Below, piece by piece: positions 1 to 9,580 of a stretch of 40,409 bases of DNA. The notes beneath the pieces were generated by a model that was not told where the DNA came from, did no database searches, and saw only the letters and a program-made list of their open reading frames with translations. A program made the translations under genes and the position numbers. The DNA is taken from NCBI GenBank assembly GCA_025450175.1, contig JANWHY010000007.1, forward strand, positions 1-40,409, given 5' to 3'. This DNA is from Minisyncoccota bacterium. GTDB taxonomy: Bacteria > Patescibacteriota > Minisyncoccia > Phycocordibacterales > Zambryskibacteraceae. Every line of letters starts with the position of its first letter. Within the stretch, counting starts at the first letter, position 1.

Positions 1-2
1 CC

Positions 3-221
3 AACGCCTTCGCCTACGCTCGCTCTGGAGCGAGTACAGTGGTGGAAGAGCACAATCTCCCTCCGAAGCCATTCGCCTCAGAGATCTCTCGTCTCACTAC
101 CAATATGGAAGAAGCCAATAAGATGAAAGAGGCGGCCAAGAACTTCTTCAAACCCGGCGCCGCCCATCTGGTGGCAGAGGAAGTGTTGAAGATTGCGTTG
201 GAGCACGAGATAGAGAAATAA
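3..221 (+). CDS. murG: MurG (UDP-GlcNAc transferase) C-terminal fragment, truncated by window edge
   Basis: Frame 3 reads NAFAYARSGASTVVEEHNLPPKPFASEISRL...LVAEEVLKIALEHEIEK, matching a MurG C-terminus. Confidence 0.6.
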   Translation, partial: NAFAYARSGASTVVEEHNLPPKPFASEISRLTTNMEEANKMKEAAKNFFKPGAAHLVAEEVLKIALEHEIEK

Positions 222-240
222 TTTTTATAAATAAGAAAGG

Positions 241-272
241 CGCGGACCAATGGTCCGCGCCCTGCGCGTTAC
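241..272. terminator. Intrinsic terminator hairpin between convergent genes
   Basis: GGCGCGGACCaatGGTCCGCGCC with A-rich left flank (U-tract on -). Confidence 0.7.
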
Positions 273-380
273 TGAAAGACGGCTACGAGAACCGCTGCGA
301 TGATCGCCGCTATGACGATGTAGCACAGAGGTCGCGGCACCGGAGTGCTAAGAAAAGTCATGCACGATCTCCTCGAAGAA

Positions 381-668
381 CTACTCGTTGGAAATAGACT
401 TGATGGGTGACGTGTGCCACGGTTTGCCATCTTCGCATGGCACAGGCATGATTGACATACCTCGCCCCACAGCAAGAGGAATTCCTTCCTCGACCTCAAC
501 ACCGAGAAATGTTTCCCCGTCGTTCGGTCCGAGAAGAACGCCGACCTCGAACTTCAGATCCTGCCCTTCGCGGGTTATGGTTCTCAGTCCGCTCGCATCC
601 GCTTGGCCCAGATGGTAAACACTGTTCGAAGTTGCAATTCGCAACTTACCGGTTTGGTTAAAGTTCAT
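381..668 (-). CDS. Hypothetical protein
   Basis: ORF; start MNFNQTG chosen because of AGAGAGGTGCGAG SD-like sequence. Confidence 0.5.
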   Translation of the reverse strand: MNFNQTGKLRIATSNSVYHLGQADASGLRTITREGQDLKFEVGVLLGPNDGETFLGVEVEEGIPLAVGRGMSIMPVPCEDGKPWHTSPIKSISNE

Positions 669-803
669 CTCGCACCTCTCTATTTGTATCTTATCATACT
701 TAAGTCTATTTGTCAACTAGGAATAGAGTTTACTAAACCAGGTCTAGAAACCTGCCTGCCGGCAGGCAGGTAAGGGAGAATTGGGGTGTGTTAAAATAGC
801 TTT

Positions 804-1688
804 ATGTCTGATTCTGGAACAGTAGTAGTACGCATGGCCCCGTCGCCGACGGGGAAACTACATATAGGTACGGCGCGTACAGCTCTCTTCAACTACCTCT
901 ATGCGAAACAAAATGGGGGCAAGTTTATCTTACGTATTGACGATACAGACAAGGAGCGCTCGACCAAAGAGTTCGAGCAGAACATTTTAGACGACCTTAC
1001 ATGGCTCGGCTTCTCATGGGATGAGTTCTATCGCCAATCAGAGCGTACAGATATTTATCTCGATCACCTTAAGAAAATGATTGACTCTGGTCACGCCTAT
1101 GTCTCTAAGGAAGAGGTGAAGGAGGAGGGCGATCGTGCTGAAGTGATAAGGTTGAAGAATCCTAACAAGAAAATTGCTTTCGACGATCTTATCCGGGGGC
1201 AAGTAGAGTTCGATACTACCGAGCTTGGCGACATTGTGATTGCAAAGAGTCTCGAAGAGCCTCTCTACCATCTAACTTCTGTCATAGATGATGCTCTGAT
1301 GGGTATTACTCACGTGATCCGTGGAGAGGACCATATATCGAACACACCTAGGCAAATCTTGATCCAAGAAGCTATCGGTGCTTCCCGACCAATCTATGCG
1401 CACTTGCCACTCATCTTGGCGAGCGACCGCTCCAAACTCTCCAAGCGTAAGCACGGAGAATCTGTGGCTCTGAGTTACTATCGAGAGCAGGGGATACTGC
1501 CACAGTCGATCATCAACTATCTAGCACTACTTGGCTGGAATCCAGGTACGGATCAAGAGGTCTTTACTCTAGATGAGTTGATCAAGACCTTCGATATGAA
1601 AAGGGTTCATAAGGGTGGAGCTATCTTCGATGAGAAGAAACTAGCTTGGGTCAACAGAAAACATTATAATCTGAGTAAAGTTAAGTAA
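804..1688 (+). CDS. gltX: Glutamyl-tRNA synthetase-like catalytic domain, lacking C-terminal anticodon-binding domain
   Basis: APSPTGKLHIGTARTALFNYL (HIGH motif) and KLSKRKHG (KMSKS motif); only 294 aa. Confidence 0.85.
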   Translation: MSDSGTVVVRMAPSPTGKLHIGTARTALFNYLYAKQNGGKFILRIDDTDKERSTKEFEQNILDDLTWLGFSWDEFYRQSERTDIYLDHLKKMIDSGHAYVSKEEVKEEGDRAEVIRLKNPNKKIAFDDLIRGQVEFDTTELGDIVIAKSLEEPLYHLTSVIDDALMGITHVIRGEDHISNTPRQILIQEAIGASRPIYAHLPLILASDRSKLSKRKHGESVALSYYREQGILPQSIINYLALLGWNPGTDQEVFTLDELIKTFDMKRVHKGGAIFDEKKLAWVNRKHYNLSKVK

Positions 1689-2971
1689 TGAAGTCGAGAC
1701 TCACCATAATCTTCATATGCTTTTTCCTTCTGCCCATGCTTCTTCGTGCCGCTAATCCGAGCGAGCTAGAACGAGAGATAGATAAGGTCCGGCGTGATCG
1801 CGAGGCTCTAGTAGAAGAGCAGAAGCGGTTGGAGAAGGAGCTCGAAGTCATAAATAGAGAAGGGCAGACCCTTGGTGCTGCGGTGAAGTCTCTTGATACC
1901 ACGAAGAAGAAGCTTGCGGCCGATATCGGCGTCACTCAATCCAGGATCACCTCGACTAGCCTCACTATACAGTCACTCGAGAACACTATGAGCGAGAAGG
2001 AGAAGGCCATCATCACACATCGCCAAGCTATCACAGAAGCTCTCCACAATATCTCGGACTTCGATACTCGGCCTTTTATACTAAATATTTTAGCAGCTAC
2101 CAATCTCTCAGAGATCTTCAAGGATAGGGGAGACCTAGAGGATCTCAATAATCACTTGCAAGATGAGATCGTGGCTCTGCGCGATACTCGTGAGAGGTTG
2201 GACCAAGAGAAGAGTGCCAAGGAGAAGGTGAAGAAGGAGCAAGTCTCTCTCCAAGCCGAGCTTAAGGGGCAGAAGTCGGTCGTGGAGGAGAACCAGAAGG
2301 CCAAGGCCGTGCTCCTCGCTGAGACGAAGAATAAGGAAGCCCAATATCAAAAGTTGATACAAGAGAACATCGCGAGGCAGAAGCAATCCGAGGCCGACCA
2401 GTACCGACTCGAGCAAGAACTGCGTATCACTCTAGATCCGAGCCTTTTCCCGGAAGCGAAGAAGGGTATTATCTCTTGGCCTGTAAGCTCGGTCTTTGTC
2501 ACCGGTCGCTTCGGTCGCTCGGATTGCAATATTTATGGTGGACCAGATTGCTTCCACAATGGAGTAGACTTCCGCGCTACCATGGGGACACCCGTTCTTT
2601 CTATGTACTCTGGTGTCGTTGAAGGTACCGGCAATACCGACGAGCAGAAGGGTTGTTACTCATACGGGCGCTGGATACTGGTAAAGCATACCAATGGCCT
2701 CTCAAGTATCTACGCGCACCTCTCTGGAGCTATGGTATCGAAGGGTCAGGCAGTGGAGACAGGGCAGGTGATTGGTTACTCGGGTGGGACACCGGGTGTG
2801 AACGGTTCTGGATACTCTAAGGGCCCGCACTTACACGTTGGCTTACTAGCTTCTCAAGGTGTAGAGGTAAGACAGTTTACTACTAGCATTGGCTGTAAGC
2901 TCGTCTCTGTGCCAATAGCCAAAGGTCGTGAGGCCTACCTCGACCCACTTACATATCTGCCCAGCATCTAA
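1688..2971 (+). CDS. M23 family peptidase / EnvC-like murein hydrolase activator with coiled coil
   Basis: Signal peptide, long coiled coil, FHNGVDFRATMGTPVLSMYSGVV...GPHLHVGL. Confidence 0.85.
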   Translation: MKSRLTIIFICFFLLPMLLRAANPSELEREIDKVRRDREALVEEQKRLEKELEVINREGQTLGAAVKSLDTTKKKLAADIGVTQSRITSTSLTIQSLENTMSEKEKAIITHRQAITEALHNISDFDTRPFILNILAATNLSEIFKDRGDLEDLNNHLQDEIVALRDTRERLDQEKSAKEKVKKEQVSLQAELKGQKSVVEENQKAKAVLLAETKNKEAQYQKLIQENIARQKQSEADQYRLEQELRITLDPSLFPEAKKGIISWPVSSVFVTGRFGRSDCNIYGGPDCFHNGVDFRATMGTPVLSMYSGVVEGTGNTDEQKGCYSYGRWILVKHTNGLSSIYAHLSGAMVSKGQAVETGQVIGYSGGTPGVNGSGYSKGPHLHVGLLASQGVEVRQFTTSIGCKLVSVPIAKGREAYLDPLTYLPSI

Positions 2972-3007
2972 CTTGCCTCAAGTCTCGTCGAGAGGTAAAA
3001 TCTTTAT

Positions 3008-3205
3008 ATGAATAAAGGCTTTATAGGTTTCCTAATACTCATTATCATCGCTTTGGCGCTTGCAAAGTATTTCTTAGATTGGTCGATCTTCGATGCTCTA
3101 AGTACGGAGAAGGGGATGGCTACTGTCCAATATGTGAAGCAGGTGGTAAGCACTATATGGGAGTATGTGAAGATCGGTTTCGCGAAGCTACATGAAATTT
3201 TTTAA
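3008..3205 (+). CDS. Small membrane protein, hypothetical
   Basis: 65 aa ORF with N-terminal TM helix. Confidence 0.45.
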   Translation: MNKGFIGFLILIIIALALAKYFLDWSIFDALSTEKGMATVQYVKQVVSTIWEYVKIGFAKLHEIF

Positions 3206-3302
3206 AATTTTACTTTTCTTCATCTTGGCACCGATCTACGTCCCGGCTTATATCCTGATGAACTTTAGCTTCAAGTGGTGGACTGGACTACTGGGGGATT
3301 AA
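3192..3302 (+). CDS. Very small membrane peptide, hypothetical
   Basis: MKFFKILLFFILAPIYVPAYILMNFSFKWWTGLLGD*, overlaps preceding ORF. Confidence 0.35.
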   Translation: MKFFKILLFFILAPIYVPAYILMNFSFKWWTGLLGD

Positions 3303-3308
3303 CTATAT

Positions 3309-3345
3309 AAGAAAGGCCCGCCATCTTATAGCGGGCCCGTAATTC
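3309..3345 (-). terminator. Intrinsic terminator of the pyrE-like gene
   Basis: GGCCCGCcatcttataGCGGGCC with U-rich tail on -. Confidence 0.7.
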
Positions 3346-3347
3346 TT

Positions 3348-3998
3348 CTAGTTCTTGCGTTGAGCAAGGAACTCGCGTCCGTGACCCACATCGGTGTTGA
3401 TGGGTGTACCTATCGCACAAAGGAGACACTCGTCCTCTTGGTAGGTCTCGAGCTCCATCTCTACCACAGCTTCGAACCGAGGAACTTCTTCGAGGTATGG
3501 GCGATCAAGACCACTTCGGTTGCAGATTACTCCAACCCCGATAGCTTGACCATCTCTCGTTCGATTAAGTGCCAGCATCTTTCGCAGTGTGCCACCGGTA
3601 GTAAGTACATCGTCTACCAGCAACACCTTCTGGTCTCGGATGAGGTGTTGCCTCGGATCGTCGATGATAAAGTCATTATCATCAGAAACTCTCCTGGCAT
3701 CACGCATAGCACAGAAACTCAAGACCTTGTTACCTTGGAACTTGCTCAAGTGCCTGGCCACTCGCTCGTGGAGTTGTAGTTTGCCAGTGTTTGCACCAAT
3801 GACCACACCTACAGGGTACTCGAGTACAGAGAATGGACGAGCTAATTCTCTCGCAAAGAACTCAGCCTCCTTCTCATGGTCGCCGAGTATCTCCATGTTA
3901 AGAAAGGTGTCACCATGTCTCCAAGACTGGTAGACAAAGTGTCCAAGACGAACTACTCCAATGTCGACCAGAAGCCTGAAGGGGTTCGGCTCGTCCAT
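3348..3998 (-). CDS. pyrE: Orotate phosphoribosyltransferase-like protein
   Basis: PRPP motif VLLVDDVLTTGGTLRK; adjacent to pyrF. Confidence 0.7.
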   Translation of the reverse strand: MDEPNPFRLLVDIGVVRLGHFVYQSWRHGDTFLNMEILGDHEKEAEFFARELARPFSVLEYPVGVVIGANTGKLQLHERVARHLSKFQGNKVLSFCAMRDARRVSDDNDFIIDDPRQHLIRDQKVLLVDDVLTTGGTLRKMLALNRTRDGQAIGVGVICNRSGLDRPYLEEVPRFEAVVEMELETYQEDECLLCAIGTPINTDVGHGREFLAQRKN

Positions 3999-4101
3999 GT
4001 GTTCCTCCTAATTCTTATCTTAAGCTACGCTATCACATAAGTAGGGTAGGGGAAAGGGTGTGTTATTATTCGGACAGAACTGGATATAGAAAGGAAAATG
4101 G

Positions 4102-4872
4102 ATGAATTACACGACATTGTCACCGGCGGAGCGTCTCGTGGTGGCGGCCGACTTTAGGCCGGAGCCTAACCTAGGTAAGAGGAGGGAATGGGTAAGAGGG
4201 CAAGTCCTCGAGCTTGCTAATGAGTTGAAGGGTCTCGGCGTCTATCTCAAGCTCAATTCGATCCTCAGAGCTTGTGGGTATGATCTTCCCATGAGGATTT
4301 ATGAGGTGTTCGGTCTCAAGGTTTTCTGGGATCTAAAGCTTTTTGAGACCAAGGGCACGCTCTCTGCTGATGCCCTCTTGCTGGCTGAATTCGTGCCAGA
4401 GATTCTCACCGTATCGTGCTCCTCGAGTGTAAGCTCTCTTAAAGCTCTGAAAGAATGTCTGCCACATACTGAGGTTCTGGGGGTGACAGTCCCAACGAAT
4501 TTCGACGCGCAAGATGTCTCAGAGCTGTACGCCTGTACTATCGTAGAAGCAGTAGCGCGCGCTGCAGAGATCGCACGAAGGGCAAAGCTTGATGGCTTGG
4601 TGTGTGCGCCAGCCGAGATCAGATCTCTTCGATTCAAGTTTCGACCTCCCGCCACCCTCAATGCCGCAAATGTGAGGTATAAAGGTGTAAACATTGAGGA
4701 TGATGATCAAAACCCCGGGCGTTCAATGCCACCAGGGGATGTCATCAAACTGGGAGCCACTCGAATCATCGTAGGTCGCCCCATCCTCAGTGCACCCAAT
4801 CGTCGCGAGGAGGCGAAGCGGATTATCGAAGAGATTCGAGTCGCGAGCGTTTCGTCAGTCATGTCCGTGTAA
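4102..4872 (+). CDS. pyrF: Orotidine 5'-phosphate decarboxylase
   Basis: VYLKLNS, VFWDLKLFETKGT, GATRIIVGRPI motifs. Confidence 0.8.
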   Translation: MNYTTLSPAERLVVAADFRPEPNLGKRREWVRGQVLELANELKGLGVYLKLNSILRACGYDLPMRIYEVFGLKVFWDLKLFETKGTLSADALLLAEFVPEILTVSCSSSVSSLKALKECLPHTEVLGVTVPTNFDAQDVSELYACTIVEAVARAAEIARRAKLDGLVCAPAEIRSLRFKFRPPATLNAANVRYKGVNIEDDDQNPGRSMPPGDVIKLGATRIIVGRPILSAPNRREEAKRIIEEIRVASVSSVMSV

Positions 4873-4879
4873 TACAACA

Positions 4880-4914
4880 CCCCACGAGTTGAAATCTCGT
4901 GGGGTAGTTTTTTT
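4880..4914 (+). terminator. Intrinsic terminator
   Basis: CCCCACGAGttgaaatCTCGTGGGGtagTTTTTTT. Confidence 0.85.
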
Positions 4915-5154
4915 ACGAAACTCCCCTACTGGCCAAGAGGGGAGAGGGGTGGTAATTAATTATCTATTTTCCATTTAAAATTTTCAGACAGACGATAGGG
5001 GAGAAAAGTGATAGATATTTTGATACCCGTAATTTATTAAATTTAATTAATTATTAAAGATATAGAATAAGACTTAAGAAGCTTCAAAAGGCCAGTTCTT
5101 ATCCACAGCAACTACGTTTTACGTACATTGTGCGAAGGTGTTATAATCTTAAAT

Positions 5155-6123
5155 ATGACCACTGCCCTGCCTATAACTGAGTACCTCCTACCCTTTCTTG
5201 ATTATTGCGAAATAGAGAAAGGTTTAGCGAACAATACTCAGAAGAACTACAAGCAGTATCTCCTACTCTTCACTAGATGGCTCAAAATTTCAGGTCAACA
5301 AAATCTAAAACCGGACGAATTAACAGCCAAACATATCTGGGACTATCGCTTATATATTGCACGTGTCTACAAGACCCCTAGGGGTCAATATTTGAGTAAG
5401 AAGAGTCAGAACTACTATCTTATAGCCATAAGATCACTTTTGGTCTACTTTGCGGAACATGATATAGAATCACTTCCCTCTTCGAAAATAAAATTAGCGA
5501 AGGAGAAGTCAGACAAAACAATTTCTTTCCTCGACACGCGCGATATAGAAAAAATTTTACAAGTCCCAGATCTGAAAACCCAAAATGGTTTGCGTGACCG
5601 GGCTATTATGGAACTCCTTTTTTCCTCAGGAATGCGTATTTCGGAGCTTGTGGCCTTAAACACCGACCAACTCTCCTTCCTCGCTGATAAGAAGAAGGAT
5701 AAGACCTATGAACTCTCTATTGTGGGTAAGGGCAAGTATGTGCGGACTATCTTCATCTCCCCTCGCGCCGCAGAATGGCTAAGGAAGTACCTAGATTCGA
5801 GAAAAGATGTGTATCGCCCGCTCTTCACCAACCTGCGTTCTAAGGAAGAGGATGACTCTCGCCTGTCTCCTCGTTATATCCAGTCCATGATCTCCAAGTT
5901 TGCCATGCTTGCCGGCCTTTCGAAGAAAGTGACACCCCACACCCTGCGCCACAGTTATGCGACTGACCTCCTCTCTCATGGTGCGGATCTCAGGAGTGTC
6001 CAAGAGCTCTTGGGCCACAAGAATGTTGCTACTACTCAGATCTATACTCATGTAACCAATAAGCGTCTCCGTGATATCCATGAGAAGTTCCATGGGGGTT
6101 CAGATTTGAAAGAAAAAGAATAA
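5155..6123 (+). CDS. xerD: Tyrosine recombinase XerC/XerD family
   Basis: Catalytic motifs [49 protein letters not shown]. Confidence 0.9.
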   Translation: MTTALPITEYLLPFLDYCEIEKGLANNTQKNYKQYLLLFTRWLKISGQQNLKPDELTAKHIWDYRLYIARVYKTPRGQYLSKKSQNYYLIAIRSLLVYFAEHDIESLPSSKIKLAKEKSDKTISFLDTRDIEKILQVPDLKTQNGLRDRAIMELLFSSGMRISELVALNTDQLSFLADKKKDKTYELSIVGKGKYVRTIFISPRAAEWLRKYLDSRKDVYRPLFTNLRSKEEDDSRLSPRYIQSMISKFAMLAGLSKKVTPHTLRHSYATDLLSHGADLRSVQELLGHKNVATTQIYTHVTNKRLRDIHEKFHGGSDLKEKE

Positions 6124-6152
6124 AAATATACAATCTCGAAGGAGGCTCTTGT

Positions 6153-6314
6153 ATGGCCAAAAAAGTGACGCCTATCGAAAAGGTTTCTGAACTCCGGGAG
6201 AAGTTGAATCGCAAGATCACTCCCGAAGAAGTTCAGAGACTTCATCTCTTGCGAAAGAGGCTTGCACAACGGAAGGCTGATCAGAATACTATGAAAGAAG
6301 CTGGCCGCCCATGA
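6153..6314 (+). CDS. Small hypothetical protein
   Basis: ORF MAKKVTPIEKVSELREKLNRKITPEEVQRLHLLRKRLAQRKADQNTMKEAGRP with upstream GAAGGAGG SD. Confidence 0.5.
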   Translation: MAKKVTPIEKVSELREKLNRKITPEEVQRLHLLRKRLAQRKADQNTMKEAGRP

Positions 6315-6367
6315 ATTCCCCACCAAGCAAAGCCCACGAGCACTTGGTGGGTTTTGCGTTTAATAAC

Positions 6368-6404
6368 AACAAACCCCCGCCATAGGGCGGGGGTTTGTTT
6401 AAGA
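6368..6404. terminator. Bidirectional intrinsic terminator
   Basis: AACAAACCCCCGCCatagGGCGGGGGTTTGTTT. Confidence 0.85.
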
Positions 6405-6405
6405 T

Positions 6406-6837
6406 TTATTTCTTTGCGATTTGCTCACTTGGGAAGCGGGCCCAACAGGCCGAGGATGACATCCAAGGCTTGGCACCATACTTCTCATAGAGATAGCGGG
6501 CATATTGCACGTTATCGTCTAGATCGTGGGCATCGAGGCCCATCTTAGCCATGGTCTTGGCATGGTAGCCAAGGTTAATCTGCATCACACCACGGTCGAG
6601 ATAGTTTTCCTCTCCCATCAACACTTCACCACTTGAGTTGAGTTGTCGGAAGCGCGATTCGCACTTGGCGATACGCACCATGATCGGAATGTCGGCGAAG
6701 TAGTCGTTGATGAATCGCTCGACGTTCTTAGGATCGGAGATCGGCTGATAGTCTGTTGACCTAACCTCCTTAGGTGCTGACGCTACCGTTACTTCGCGAT
6801 CTCCTGTAGGTAATACCATAGAGGGAATTGCGGGCAA
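6406..6837 (-). CDS. Secreted lytic transglycosylase-like (SLT/lysozyme fold) protein
   Basis: IAKCESRFRQLNSSGEVLMGEENYLDRGVMQINLGYH...NVQYARYLYEKYG; signal-peptide-like codons extend upstream of the listed ATG. Confidence 0.7.
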   Translation of the reverse strand: MPAIPSMVLPTGDREVTVASAPKEVRSTDYQPISDPKNVERFINDYFADIPIMVRIAKCESRFRQLNSSGEVLMGEENYLDRGVMQINLGYHAKTMAKMGLDAHDLDDNVQYARYLYEKYGAKPWMSSSACWARFPSEQIAKK

Positions 6838-7091
6838 GACGGCCGTCGCTGCCGAAGAAAGGCTGATGAGCAGGCTCAGAGTCGTTAGCTGTAAAATAAC
6901 AGTAAGTTAGATAGTAATCGGGAGTGTCGTAGCTGAAGTTCTCTCTCCCAAACGAAAAGCCAGCACCTGCTGACTTATCTATATACTAGCACATCTAGGA
7001 CTTGCTGTCAAGATATTTGTGTGGTCAAATAATATAAAAAGGGCTTAGTTAAGCCGTATTTTTGTGAAAACTTAGTGAAGAAATATAAGCT

Positions 7092-7520
7092 CTAGCGGGA
7101 CTGGCAGTTGGAGGCGAGGGTGTAGCCCGCTCCTCGAGCCGCTTCTGGGGAGGCAAAAGTGATCTTATTGGCTTCCTTTATCTGCTTAGCTCCTGGGCAG
7201 TCTGGAAAGTGGTACTTGTTACTATTTTTCGACGCGATAACCGTATTATTACTTTGAGTGGCTGTTACAACTGAGGCTGTGAGAACCTTCCCCCCATTAG
7301 AGCTTGGAGCTTGTTTAGAAATTAGAAATTGGTCATTAGAAATTGACGTATCATATTCGATGCGTATGGGCTCCCTCTTCCCTACTACTGAGAGCCTACC
7401 TACGCCGTACCCAAGGCTTGCCACCAGGATGATGATGAGGGCGAGGCTGAGCTTCTTAAAAAGAGGATACTTCTCTATGTGGCCGGTATTGTCAAAGGAG
7501 ACTTCTTCGGATATACTCAT
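7092..7520 (-). CDS. Membrane-anchored protein with C-terminal YHxPxCxxxK Ada-like metal-binding domain
   Basis: [40 protein letters not shown]. Confidence 0.55.
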   Translation of the reverse strand: MSISEEVSFDNTGHIEKYPLFKKLSLALIIILVASLGYGVGRLSVVGKREPIRIEYDTSISNDQFLISKQAPSSNGGKVLTASVVTATQSNNTVIASKNSNKYHFPDCPGAKQIKEANKITFASPEAARGAGYTLASNCQSR

Positions 7521-7531
7521 TTAGCTTAATT

Positions 7532-7816
7532 ATGGCACATAAAAAGTCTGCAGGAACAACAAGAAACGGTCGAGATTCCAATCCAAAATACCTTGGGATC
7601 AAGATCACTCCCGGAGCCTTCGCTAGGACAGGCTCAGTACTCGTGCGTCAGCGTGGTACAGATGTTCTTCCAGGCAAGAATGTCTCTCTAGGTCGTGACC
7701 ACACTCTATTCGCAGCCAAAGACGGTATAGTAAAAATCGGTTACAAGCGCAAGGTCCACTTCGACAACACCCTACTCACCAAGAAGGTTGTGAGTGTCGT
7801 GCCAAAAACCGTCTAG
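7532..7816 (+). CDS. rpmA: 50S ribosomal protein L27
   Basis: [24 protein letters not shown]. Confidence 0.97.
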   Translation: MAHKKSAGTTRNGRDSNPKYLGIKITPGAFARTGSVLVRQRGTDVLPGKNVSLGRDHTLFAAKDGIVKIGYKRKVHFDNTLLTKKVVSVVPKTV

Positions 7817-7818
7817 TA

Positions 7819-8244
7819 CTACTTAGTCGAGGGGATTATCTCAAGCGTAAGCTTCTTCTCCTTCCCTCCTATATTTATAATTACTTGGTGCTCCCCTATC
7901 TCCTTTAAAGCCTCATCTAATACAATAAGATCTTCTGGGATACCAGTCGTCTTTGAAATCTCTTTTTTGCCAACTCCCTTGAAGAGGTGACCCTTGTCGT
8001 TCGCTGGCATCTCCATCTTCACCCCATGTAAGTTTTTGAGGAGCTCTTCGATCTTCTCTTGAGTTTGAGCTTCGTTCTTGTCCTTCTGGGCCCTCATCTG
8101 TTCCACTTCCTTAAGTGCTTGAGGCGAGGAGTACTTGGCCATTTGGCGAGGGATAAGGAAGTTAGCTGCATAGCCATTGGCTACCTCCTTCTCCTCGAAT
8201 CTTCTTCCAACGCCCTTAATATCTTTGAGTAAAATTACTTTCAT
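7819..8244 (-). CDS. rplI: 50S ribosomal protein L9
   Basis: MKVILLKDIKGVGRRFEEKEVANGYAANFLIPR. Confidence 0.95.
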   Translation of the reverse strand: MKVILLKDIKGVGRRFEEKEVANGYAANFLIPRQMAKYSSPQALKEVEQMRAQKDKNEAQTQEKIEELLKNLHGVKMEMPANDKGHLFKGVGKKEISKTTGIPEDLIVLDEALKEIGEHQVIINIGGKEKKLTLEIIPSTK

Positions 8245-8328
8245 CCCGTACGAAGTTATTGCTTATTAGGCGCTAGATAATAATATTTTTTCACGGCTTG
8301 TACAAGGTTACTTCGTACGGGACGAGCA

Positions 8329-9552
8329 TTAGTTGGTCAATATCTCTATAGCCTTCTTAAGTTGTGGGTCACGCTTTGCTTCTATATCCTTCTCGGTAAT
8401 TGGTACAACATGGTCTGGAGTGATTCCGCCATCGGAGATGGAGAGTCCGTTAGGTGTGAGCCAGCGAGCGATAGTGACCTTGAGAGAGGTATCGCGAGTG
8501 ATGTTGATGAGCTCTTGGACGGAACCCTTGCCGAAGGTCTTCTCCCCTACTAGGGTGGCTTTGTTGTTCTCACGAAGCGCTCCGGCCATAATCTCGGAGG
8601 CGGAGGCGGAGCCTCGGTCGACGAGGATGACAAATTCTAGATTCTCGTTGAAGACGTTGTAACCCTTGCTCCTGTAGACCTTCTCCTCACTATTCTTGCC
8701 GAAGTCTTCTCGCACTACCACATCGCTTGAAGGGAGGAACCAGCTAGCCATGTCGATAGAAGCTTCTAGGTAACCACCAGGGTTGCCGCGGAGGTCAAGA
8801 ATAAGTTTATTGGAACCAGATTGGATGAACTCGCGCAGAGCGCCGCGGAAGAGGTTGGGAGCTTGAGCGGAGAAGCTGTAGAGCTCGATCACAAAGACTC
8901 CCTCGGGAGTGAGACGTGTGGCAATAGTCGGGATGTTGATCACATCGCGGATTACGCTTATGTCGAAAGGAGTTTTCTTAGACGCGCGGAAGACCTTGAG
9001 GGTCACCTTAGTCCCTCGCTCACCGCGAATAAGCTTGACGGCATCTTCGGTTGCGAGGTTTGCAGTCGATCTTCCGTTGATCTCGATGATCCTGTCTCCC
9101 GGGACAAGCCCGGCTCGCTCGGCTGGTGAGCCCTTTAGAGGAGCGATGACCGTGATAGCTCCTTCTTGAGCAAGGATCTCGGCACCAATACCCTCGAAGT
9201 TGCCTCGCACCTCAGTGGCAAAGATTTCTGATTCTACCGGAGGGAAGAAGACGGTATACGGATCACCAAGAGAGCTCGTCAGACCCTTGATAGCGCCCCA
9301 GAGCTTCTCCTCATTCCCCACTTGCTTGGCGGTAGTGCTGGCTGAGACATACTTCTCGTTGATGATGTTCCAAGCCTTCCAGAAGGCAGAGAAGTCTACG
9401 TTGACTGGCTCGTTGCCAGTCGTGGTGCTATCTATGCCTGTGATCTCGCTCGAGATATCTTGCAGACCAGCGTGGAAGCCAATGTTATAAAAACCAACGG
9501 CAATAATCGCTCCGAGGATAATGAGCGCGGCGTGTTTTCTTAAGAATTCCAT
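8329..9552 (-). CDS. ctpA: S41 family C-terminal processing peptidase (CtpA-like) with PDZ domain
   Basis: PDZ GSPAERAGLVPGDRIIEING; catalytic RGSASASEIMAGAL and GEKTFGKGSVQ. Confidence 0.92.
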   Translation of the reverse strand: MEFLRKHAALIILGAIIAVGFYNIGFHAGLQDISSEITGIDSTTTGNEPVNVDFSAFWKAWNIINEKYVSASTTAKQVGNEEKLWGAIKGLTSSLGDPYTVFFPPVESEIFATEVRGNFEGIGAEILAQEGAITVIAPLKGSPAERAGLVPGDRIIEINGRSTANLATEDAVKLIRGERGTKVTLKVFRASKKTPFDISVIRDVINIPTIATRLTPEGVFVIELYSFSAQAPNLFRGALREFIQSGSNKLILDLRGNPGGYLEASIDMASWFLPSSDVVVREDFGKNSEEKVYRSKGYNVFNENLEFVILVDRGSASASEIMAGALRENNKATLVGEKTFGKGSVQELINITRDTSLKVTIARWLTPNGLSISDGGITPDHVVPITEKDIEAKRDPQLKKAIEILTN

Positions 9553-9580
9553 TCGCAGTATTTTAACATATAATGGGTGA

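Noticed and set aside
5099-5107. Origin of replication suggested by DnaA boxes TTATCCACA (5099-5107) and TGTGGATAA (26811-26819)
   Set aside because: Single isolated boxes, no cluster and no dnaA in the window; gyrB alone is not sufficient.
5155-6123. Xer-like recombinase as the integrase of the accessory island
   Set aside because: About 8 kb away among housekeeping genes, no att-like repeats seen flanking the island; more likely the housekeeping Xer.
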